Origin: Treponema sp.
GTDB lineage: Bacteria > Spirochaetota > Spirochaetia > Treponematales > Breznakiellaceae
NCBI GenBank assembly: GCA_031259345.1
Contig: JAIRLQ010000409.1
Span: forward strand, 1-6,199
Direction of reading: 5' to 3'
Length of the DNA stretch: 6,199 nucleotides
Below the pieces are notes generated by a model. It was not told where the DNA came from. It was given only the letters and a program-made list of their open reading frames with translations, and did no database searches. The position numbers and the translations under genes are program-made. This document shows positions 1 through 5,276 of this stretch, in pieces (within the stretch, counting starts at the first letter, position 1; each line of letters starts with the position of its first letter).

Positions 1-977
1 GCAAACGGGAAATTCAGGCGGCGGTTATTTTAGGCGATGCCGCAGCAGAAACTGCCGCGGACGGGGAGATTTTAACCTGGTCGGCTTCTTCCAAAGGCCG
101 CGAAGGCTGGTTTAAACGCATGGAATCCGGACGGAGCGCCCTGCTTCTTTCGGACAGGGATATAATTATTAAAGAGGCCAACATACGCCGCCACGACCGG
201 GTTCTTGTGGCGGCGGCCAACGACGGCCTTCTTTTATGGGAAAGCCTCCGGCATACCCCCGAGGGGCTTAGCGCCGCCATTGTTGACAGCGAGGCAGCAA
301 AGGAAGCCCTGCTCCGTTTTGCCGCCGCAATTGACGAAGAGGAAAAGCCCCTGGTTATGACATATCCTTCCGGCGGCCTCCCCCTGCCCCAGGAAGCCCT
401 AAGCGCTTTTGGTTCAGCCGAATTTGACCACATAGTAGCCCGGGAACCCTGGCGCAGGATGAGCGCCGCTTTAATATCCGGCGAGGAAACCTTTAGCGCT
501 TTCGCGGAAAAAGCCCGGGACCTTTTGACAAAAACCGGGGATATAGTTTTGCTCCAGTCCCCTCCAGCCCTGGGTGAAAGAATTTCCCGCCTTCTGGATG
601 AATTTCTTTTATCCGGCTTTTCCGGAATTCCGGACGGCCTTTCGGCTTTGTTAAAAAAAGCCGAGGACGTTTTTTTTACTCAAAAAGGAAAAGAAGCCGG
701 CCGCTGGGTGTGGGACGGAGAATTACTGCAAAACTGTTTTATCAAGACGGGCTTTACAGTTACCATTGCAGAAATCGAGCAAAAAGAAGAACGGCTTTTG
801 GGCGAAAAAGATCTTCTGGCATGGTTTGACAAAGAAAAATCAAGCTGGGGAAAATTTATGTCTGCCAATTTGGGAGAAAAAAAATTTTTAGAAATTAAAA
901 ATGTGTTAAGCTCCCGCATAAAAGAAGGTCCTTTAACATGGCGATGGAAAAGCCTTTTGCTTAAAGGAAAGCTTTAA
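1..977 (+). CDS. rarA: C-terminal part of a RarA/MgsA-type AAA+ ATPase fused to a methyltransferase-like domain (5' truncated)
   Basis: The reading frame is open from base 3 to the TAA at 975-977, so the gene starts upstream of the window. The ATG at 120 is internal: the preceding 39 codons are open and protein-like, and no ribosome binding site stands before that ATG. The visible 324 residues lack the AAA+ ATPase core. What remains resembles the extra C-terminal domain of the 'recombination factor RarA/unknown domain fusion' family. A RHDRVL strand runs into a glycine-poor loop (AAANDG, about residues 70-75) followed by LLLWESLRHTPEG, and FDHIVAREPWRR lies near residues 141-152, the layout of a Rossmann-type methyltransferase fold. 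RarA itself acts at stalled replication forks; the job of the fused domain is unknown. The SAM-binding loop is degenerate (no GxGxG), so methyltransferase activity is doubtful. The last 100 residues are lysine-rich and AT-rich, ending 23 bases from the convergent UROD-like gene. The family call comes from remembered motifs, and a stand-alone methyltransferase-like protein is the alternative. Confidence 0.6.
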   Translation, partial: KREIQAAVILGDAAAETAADGEILTWSASSKGREGWFKRMESGRSALLLSDRDIIIKEANIRRHDRVLVAAANDGLLLWESLRHTPEGLSAAIVDSEAAKEALLRFAAAIDEEEKPLVMTYPSGGLPLPQEALSAFGSAEFDHIVAREPWRRMSAALISGEETFSAFAEKARDLLTKTGDIVLLQSPPALGERISRLLDEFLLSGFSGIPDGLSALLKKAEDVFFTQKGKEAGRWVWDGELLQNCFIKTGFTVTIAEIEQKEERLLGEKDLLAWFDKEKSSWGKFMSANLGEKKFLEIKNVLSSRIKEGPLTWRWKSLLLKGKL

Positions 978-1000
978 GGACCCGCGCAATACAAAAATTT

Positions 1001-2092
1001 CTACAGCCCAGCCGCCGTCTTGAGCATGGCTTCCACGGTTTCCGGTGAAACGTCCGCCTGGATTATGTGGGCCGGGGCCATAAGATAGCCGCCATTTTTA
1101 CCCAGTATATCGGCCCTGCGGCGCATCTCCGCGTCAATGGCATTTACGTCGCCTTTTGGAAGCAGCTCCTGCTGGTCAATGCCGCCAAAAAAACAAATCC
1201 GTTCTCCGTATTTATCTTTAAGCATCTGGGGGTCGGAGTTCGCGACATTGGGCTGCACAGGGTTATAAACATGAATACCCATTTCGATAAAATCATCGAG
1301 CAGGGGCGCCACCGCGCCGTCACTGTGCATGATAATAAGGATATCGCTTTTAATTGCCTTTATTTTATCTATGATTCGCTGGTGCCGGGGCTTAAAAAAT
1401 TCCCGCCAGGCGTCCGGGGAAATAAGTGTTGAAATCTGGCTTCCCAAATCCTCGCCAAACCAAAGGGCGTCAACGCCGGCTTTTACCAATTGTTCGGCTA
1501 TGCCTGTGGTAAAATACTCAACCTTGTCGTTTATTATTTCTATCCATTCCTCGCCTGAGGCCATGTCTATCATGTATTTTTCAAGGCCCGTAAGGTGCCA
1601 GGCCATTTCAAAAAGCGAAAGCTCGCAGTCGCCAATCACAAAATAATCTTTGGCAAAGCGATCGATATCACGTTTTGCTTTTTCCATACGTCCGGGGGCA
1701 TAGGGGTCGGGCATGACGTAGGCTTCCGCATCTTCTTTTGATTCTACATTATCCAGCGGGCATTTTACCGCCTCCACATAAAGGGCTGTGGGCTTCATGT
1801 GCATGCCAAATTCGTTGGTAGAAATATCGCCGGAAATTATCTGAGGCGTAAAGTTTTTTGAGACTTCGCCGCCGACCACTACGCAGTCAGAACCAAGGCG
1901 GGTTCTAATTTCGTTGGCGGAAATGCGGTAACTTAAATCTTCATAATACGACATGGTATAATCGCTTGGTATATTAAGGCGTTTGCTAAAATCCTCAATT
2001 AGTTTTTTGCATAAATCAAATTGAAAGGGAACACGATCAGGCAAAAAACTCCGTCTTTTAAACGCCGCAAAAACTCTCTCTTTCGAATTCAT
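1001..2092 (-). CDS. Uroporphyrinogen decarboxylase (URO-D) family protein, MtaA/CmuA-like, not HemE
   Basis: A 363-residue protein of the UROD/MtaA/CmuA superfamily, a TIM-barrel fold that includes haem-pathway decarboxylases and methyltransferases acting on cobalamin or related methyl carriers. Family landmarks are MNSKERVFAAF at the start, GEDLGSQ (213-219) followed by LISPDAWREFFKPRHQRI, MHSDGAVAPLLDDFIEMG (255-272), NPVQPN (277-282), FFGGIDQQELLP (301-312) and MAPAHIIQ (338-345). The N-terminal arginine-rich RQAGRY motif of true HemE is absent, so haem synthesis is unlikely. The His-X-Cys zinc motif of MtaA-type methyltransferases reads His256-Ser-Asp258 here, so metal binding, if any, differs. 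I chose ATG 2092 over an upstream in-frame GTG at 2113: a GGGG tract at 2099-2102 sits 6 bases before the ATG, whereas nothing like a ribosome binding site precedes the GTG, and family members usually begin M-(N/T)-x-(K/R)-E-R. It is last in the minus-strand cluster, behind a sugar-type ABC importer, which suggests catabolism of the imported compound. Substrate unknown. Confidence 0.88.
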   Translation of the reverse strand: MNSKERVFAAFKRRSFLPDRVPFQFDLCKKLIEDFSKRLNIPSDYTMSYYEDLSYRISANEIRTRLGSDCVVVGGEVSKNFTPQIISGDISTNEFGMHMKPTALYVEAVKCPLDNVESKEDAEAYVMPDPYAPGRMEKAKRDIDRFAKDYFVIGDCELSLFEMAWHLTGLEKYMIDMASGEEWIEIINDKVEYFTTGIAEQLVKAGVDALWFGEDLGSQISTLISPDAWREFFKPRHQRIIDKIKAIKSDILIIMHSDGAVAPLLDDFIEMGIHVYNPVQPNVANSDPQMLKDKYGERICFFGGIDQQELLPKGDVNAIDAEMRRRADILGKNGGYLMAPAHIIQADVSPETVEAMLKTAAGL

Positions 2093-2134
2093 GAATAACC
2101 CCACACAGGCCACTGTAGTTAAAGAAAATTAATA

Positions 2135-2185
2135 GAGGCTGTTCCATCGAACCTCCGGTTAACCTTCGGTTTTTGGAACAGCTTC
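2135..2185 (-). repeat. Inverted-repeat element with two nested mini-hairpins; possible terminator or mRNA-processing site
   Basis: The outer arms GCTGTTCCA (2138-2146) and TGGAACAGC (2174-2182) are perfect 9-base complements. They extend outward past one mismatch by two more pairs (2135-2136 with 2184-2185). The enclosed 27 bases hold two near-identical units, AACC-TCC-GGTT (2150-2160) and AACC-TTC-GGTT (2161-2171), each able to form a 4-pair hairpin with a 3-base loop. They abut at the palindrome GGTTAACC (2157-2164). Single-stranded, the whole could fold as a three-way junction. It begins 10 bases after the stop codon of the binding-protein gene and ends about 40 bases before the UROD-like start. 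The minus-strand sequence just after it is T-rich (TATTAATTTTCTTT) without a clean T run, so it may be a leaky terminator, a 3'-end stabiliser, or a copy of a dispersed palindromic repeat. The symmetry is directly visible; the role is inferred. Confidence 0.6.
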
Positions 2186-2195
2186 CTTAAAAGAT

Positions 2196-3272
2196 TTAAT
2201 AGTTAAACTGATCTACGTTGTTTTTGTCAAAAACCAGGGCAGGGCCAAGTACCACCATTTTATTGGCAATAGATTTCTGGCCAAGGCGGCCGGCTGCAAT
2301 TGACGACGATGAAGGTGTAACAGTCCCTTTCGCCATCTGGAAACCTGCCTGAACGGAAAGATATCCCAGGTCCATGCAATTCCAAAGTATTCCGGCGTCC
2401 AAAGGATTGCTATCGTTTTTGATGTACGCTTTAATGGCGTTGGGGGTAGCAAGGCCGACGATAACCGTCTTTTTGGGATCCGGCTTCGCGGAAGCTGCCT
2501 CGTACTGTGAGCCAAGGGCGGGAACCGACATGGATGTAAGGCCAATAGCGCCCTGGATTTGGCCGGGAGCTGTACCCATTCTGCCAACAAGTGTTCCTGA
2601 CTGCGCCTGGGTGGTGGTCTCATCCGGGCCGGGATAATATACATCGGTGTCTTCGTTTTGAAGTTTCATCCAGTTATAATCGCTTGTGGCAAGAAGTTTC
2701 TTGCACTCTGCCAGCCAAGACTGCTGGTTCGCGTCGGTTTTGGCCGAAGAAACAAACGCTATGTTGGCGATGGCGCCGGGGCCGTAACCTTTAAGTTTAA
2801 GATTGTCAGCTGCGCCTTTAATAAGGCCCTGGGCCACGCCTTCCGCAACAACCTGATTCACAAAAAGATCCCTGGCGTCTTCCTGCGCATCGGCGTCAAA
2901 GGTGAGTACCTTAATGCCCCTGCTCTGCGCCTTTTTCAAAGTAGGCGCAATGGCGGTAGGATCGTTGGGGGACACGATAATGACGTCTACTTTTTGGGCA
3001 ATCCAGCCTTCCAGAATGTCCACCTGCCTTTGGTTGGTGGCCTGATCCTGGGGCGGACCGTCATACAGGAATTCCACGGCTGTTCCCGCTTTGTTAAGCT
3101 CGTCAACCGCTTCCTGGGCTCCGATTTTACAGGCATCGAAATAATTTTCGCCCTTAAATTTCGGCATCATAGCGATTTTTACCGCGCCGGAAGATTGAGA
3201 GCCGCCGGCGGCGAAAGCCATGCTGGACGCGAGCGCGAACAGTACCAATACTGCCGCTAAAAACTTCTTCAT
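2196..3272 (-). CDS. Periplasmic sugar-type ABC transporter substrate-binding protein (LsrB/RhaS-like)
   Basis: A 358-residue exported receptor of the periplasmic binding protein type 1, CUT2 class (Peripla_BP_4). Residues 1-22 form a signal peptide: MKK, a hydrophobic core, then SSMAFAA with likely signal peptidase I cleavage after Ala21 or Ala22. No lipobox cysteine is present, so it should be a soluble periplasmic protein and not a lipoprotein. The mature part starts with the strand KIAMMPKFKGENYFDA (32-47). It continues with YDGPPQDQATNQ (70-81), IIVSPNDPTAIAPTLKKAQSRGIKV (98-122 region), FDADAQ (125-130), AKTDANQQSW (177-186), IVGLATPNAIKAY (271-283), ILWNCMDLGYLSVQAG (295-310) and VLGPALVFDKNNVDQF (341-356). 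These match the order of landmarks in LsrB (AI-2) and RhaS (rhamnose) receptors. Lys38, Asp126 and Asp180 fall where ligand contacts lie in LsrB, but the later Pro/Ala contact motif is replaced by LTSMSV, so AI-2 binding is doubtful. It follows the second permease by 49 bases and has its own strong ribosome binding site, fitting the high expression receptors need. Confidence 0.92.
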   Translation of the reverse strand: MKKFLAAVLVLFALASSMAFAAGGSQSSGAVKIAMMPKFKGENYFDACKIGAQEAVDELNKAGTAVEFLYDGPPQDQATNQRQVDILEGWIAQKVDVIIVSPNDPTAIAPTLKKAQSRGIKVLTFDADAQEDARDLFVNQVVAEGVAQGLIKGAADNLKLKGYGPGAIANIAFVSSAKTDANQQSWLAECKKLLATSDYNWMKLQNEDTDVYYPGPDETTTQAQSGTLVGRMGTAPGQIQGAIGLTSMSVPALGSQYEAASAKPDPKKTVIVGLATPNAIKAYIKNDSNPLDAGILWNCMDLGYLSVQAGFQMAKGTVTPSSSSIAAGRLGQKSIANKMVVLGPALVFDKNNVDQFNY

Positions 3273-3278
3273 AAAAAG

Positions 3279-3284
3279 CCTCCT
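3279..3284 (-). promoter_or_regulatory. Strong Shine-Dalgarno site of the substrate-binding protein gene
   Basis: On the minus strand this reads AGGAGG, with a 6-base spacer (CTTTTT) to the ATG at 3272, a near-ideal ribosome binding site. It is much better than those of the two permease genes upstream, which depend on overlap with the preceding gene. This fixes the start of the binding-protein gene and suggests it is translated more strongly than the membrane components. Confidence 0.85.
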
Positions 3285-3299
3285 AAAAAATTATATTAA

Positions 3300-3314
3300 C
3301 AGCGTCACGCGCTG
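3300..3314 (-). other. Small stem-loop in the spacer between permease and binding-protein genes
   Basis: CAGCG (3300-3304) and CGCTG (3310-3314) are perfect 5-base complements around a 5-base loop. On the minus strand the hairpin is followed by TTAATATAATTTTTT and then the AGGAGG site. Such spacers in transporter operons can slow RNA decay or cause partial termination, allowing different levels of permease and receptor. Five pairs is short enough to occur by chance, so the role is tentative. Confidence 0.3.
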
Positions 3315-3321
3315 CAAACAC

Positions 3322-4308
3322 CTATGAAAGCCCTGTTTTTGGGGCGCCTGAAACCTGAATAATGCGGCTTTTTAACATTTGCTGATTTAACACAAAATAA
3401 CTAACCAGGCTTATGACCAAAATCACGCCGTGTACTATGGTCTGCGCCGCAATGGGGATATTAAGCACCGTAAGCCCGGAGTTAAGAACCGCAATAATAA
3501 GGGTCGCAAGTATTGTGCCTTTCATGTCACCGGAACCGCCCATAATGCTGGTGCCGCCCAACACAATTATGGTAACGACTTTAAGAGCAAGGCTTGTGCC
3601 CGCATCGTATTTGATGCTGGTAAAACGCCCAAGCCAAACAAGCGAGGCAAAAGCGGACATAAGGCCGCTTATTGTATAAATGGCGATTTTTACCCTGGCG
3701 GTATTGACCCCGCTAAAATTAACCGCGTTTTCGTTTAGCCCAATGGCATAAAGCTTTCGCCCCAAAGTTGTCTTTGCCAGCAAAAACCAAAACACAAAAC
3801 AAAGAAGCGCAAAATAAAAAATTTGCAGGGGTATATACGCAATTTCCGATGTGCCCAAAATTTGAGTCGCCGGATACGAATAAACGCTGTCCCCCCTGGA
3901 AATGCTTCTTGCCAAACCCATGTAAAGGTACATGGTGGCAAGGGTGGTAACAAGGGGCGATATTTTTATTTTGGCGATTAAAACACCGTTAAAAAACCCG
4001 CAAAATGTTCCTGTCAGAAGGGCCGCCGCGACACCGGCGGCGCTGCCGCCCTTTAGCGCGACAATACCGCCCAGCATCGAGGAAAGCACCAGGGTAGATC
4101 CAACGGAAAGATCTATGCCCCCGGTAATAATAATAAGGGTTACCGCCAAGGCCATCATGCCTATCTCGACGATATTACGAAGCATAACCCCTACAAGATA
4201 ATCAAACGAAAGAAACACGGAATTAATTACCGAAATGCCGCCAAAAAGCACTATTAAAATAATAATTAAGGCCCAGTTAAAGGTGAATTTTAATTTCCTT
4301 GAGTTCAT
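3322..4308 (-). CDS. Sugar ABC transporter permease, BPD_transp_2 family (RbsC/LsrD-like)
   Basis: A 328-residue integral membrane protein of the CUT2 permease family (ribose, galactose, AI-2 and related importers). It shows about eight to ten hydrophobic segments, the first at residues 12-33. Family motifs are clear: IIITGGIDLSVGS (59-71), the conserved loop after the second or third segment; GLNENAVNFSGVN (190-202), the cytoplasmic coupling region that contacts the ATPase; and VLGGTSIMGGSGDMKGT (249-265) before the last segments. Length is normal for the family. The ATG at 4308 overlaps the TGA of the upstream permease as ATGA, so translation is probably coupled; a GGGAG at 4319-4323 lies 10 bases upstream, rather far for a strong independent site. 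With the second, clearly different permease it would form a heterodimeric channel, as in LsrC/LsrD. The short C-terminal tail after residue 310 is hydrophilic. The substrate cannot be told from this protein. Confidence 0.93.
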   Translation of the reverse strand: MNSRKLKFTFNWALIIILIVLFGGISVINSVFLSFDYLVGVMLRNIVEIGMMALAVTLIIITGGIDLSVGSTLVLSSMLGGIVALKGGSAAGVAAALLTGTFCGFFNGVLIAKIKISPLVTTLATMYLYMGLARSISRGDSVYSYPATQILGTSEIAYIPLQIFYFALLCFVFWFLLAKTTLGRKLYAIGLNENAVNFSGVNTARVKIAIYTISGLMSAFASLVWLGRFTSIKYDAGTSLALKVVTIIVLGGTSIMGGSGDMKGTILATLIIAVLNSGLTVLNIPIAAQTIVHGVILVISLVSYFVLNQQMLKSRIIQVSGAPKTGLS

Positions 4309-5276
4309 GGCGCCGCCGCTCCCGTTGTTACAATACGCTTTCGTTTTTCAAGGTGAAGGGCGCTCACAATCACCGCCGCAATAATAATCGCGCCCATAAT
4401 CGCATCGGACCAGTCTGAACTTATCCCCAGGTAATTAACCGCCGGCGCAATGACCGAAAGGACTGCCGCGCCAAATACGGTCCCCAGAATTTTACCCGAG
4501 CCGCCGGCCACGCTGGTGCCCCCAAGCACAACGCAGGCAATAAAGGTCATCTCAAGGCCTGTACCCATGGTAGTTGTAACCCGCTGGCTCGCGGTGGCGA
4601 TAATGGTGCCCGAAACGCCGAAAAGCGCCCCGGCTATCACATAAGACAGGATCACCACATAGTTTACATTTATCCCCGAAAGACGGGCGGCTTCCATATC
4701 GTTGCCTATGGCGTAAATCTTTTTTGAAAACCGGGAATACTTCATGTAAACAAGAGCAATAACCGTTATTATAAACATAATTAAAACCGAGCCGGGAATA
4801 ACGCCGAAAATTTTGGCGTCAAACGCAAGCCAGGTAAAACTGGACGGAAGATCATATAGGGAGCCTTCAACCACCAAAGGCAGGGCTCCGGAAAAAACCT
4901 GGGATGTAGCCAGGGTCGCCACAATGGCGGGAATTCTGAATTTGGTGATAAACACGGCGTTAATAAAACTTAAAAAAGCGCCCATAAGCATGGCCGCCGG
5001 AAGGAGCAGCGGAAGGCCTAAATTAAGCTTGCCCAGGGCGGCAATAAAAAGGCATACCACCGAGACAATATTTCCCGCGGAAACATCGATATTGGAAGTA
5101 AGAATAATCAGGTTCATGCCTATGGCCCCGATAAGAAGGTAGCTGAACCTGTTAAGCATACTCATAGTATTGTTAAGCGAAAAAAACCCCCGGGCAAAGA
5201 CGCCCAAAAACACCAGTATCAAAAACAAAAAAAGCCCAAGATATAACTCGGCAGTTATTTTAATTTTTGGCTTCAT
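4305..5276 (-). CDS. Sugar ABC transporter permease, BPD_transp_2 family (LsrC/RbsC-like)
   Basis: A 323-residue polytopic membrane protein, the partner permease of the same importer. Hydrophobic segments begin at residues 10-30, and the family motifs are present in diverged form: ILTSNIDVSAGN (58-69) replaces the usual TGGIDLSVG, AIGNDMEAARLSGINV (189-204) is the coupling region, and VVLGGTSVAGGSGKILGT (249-266) closes the core. The SNIDVSAG variant distinguishes it from the neighbouring permease and supports a heterodimer, not a recent duplication. Its ATG at 5276 overlaps the TGA of the ATPase gene (ATGA). The site AAGGA (5283-5287) sits 6 bases upstream inside the ATPase's last codons, a good ribosome binding site that fixes this start. 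The C-terminus after residue 310 is a short basic, then Ala/Thr-rich tail. Confidence 0.93.
   Translation of the reverse strand: MKPKIKITAELYLGLFLFLILVFLGVFARGFFSLNNTMSMLNRFSYLLIGAIGMNLIILTSNIDVSAGNIVSVVCLFIAALGKLNLGLPLLLPAAMLMGAFLSFINAVFITKFRIPAIVATLATSQVFSGALPLVVEGSLYDLPSSFTWLAFDAKIFGVIPGSVLIMFIITVIALVYMKYSRFSKKIYAIGNDMEAARLSGINVNYVVILSYVIAGALFGVSGTIIATASQRVTTTMGTGLEMTFIACVVLGGTSVAGGSGKILGTVFGAAVLSVIAPAVNYLGISSDWSDAIMGAIIIAAVIVSALHLEKRKRIVTTGAAAP

Noticed and set aside
14..433. Long antisense open frame opposite the RarA-like gene, and similar long frames opposite or overlapping the receptor and permease genes
   Set aside because: They are Ser/Arg- or Pro-rich, lack ribosome binding sites, and lie over strongly family-like coding frames; they are by-products of codon composition.
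953..1000. CCTTT/AAAGG mini-inverted repeat (953-967) near the end of the RarA-like gene as a terminator for the convergent pair
   Set aside because: Only five AT-rich pairs, inside coding sequence, and not followed by a T run. The 23-base spacer 978-1000 holds no hairpin either.
2093..2113. Upstream in-frame GTG start for the UROD-like gene adding seven residues
   Set aside because: No ribosome binding site precedes it, the added residues do not resemble the family N-terminus, and the ATG at 2092 has a G-rich tract at good spacing.
3290..3318. TATAAT on the minus strand (3290-3295) with TTTGCA 17 bases upstream (3313-3318), resembling a promoter for the binding-protein gene
   Set aside because: Transcription would start around 3283, inside the AGGAGG site, leaving almost no leader and cutting the ribosome binding site. 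The AT-rich stretch is more simply a spacer.
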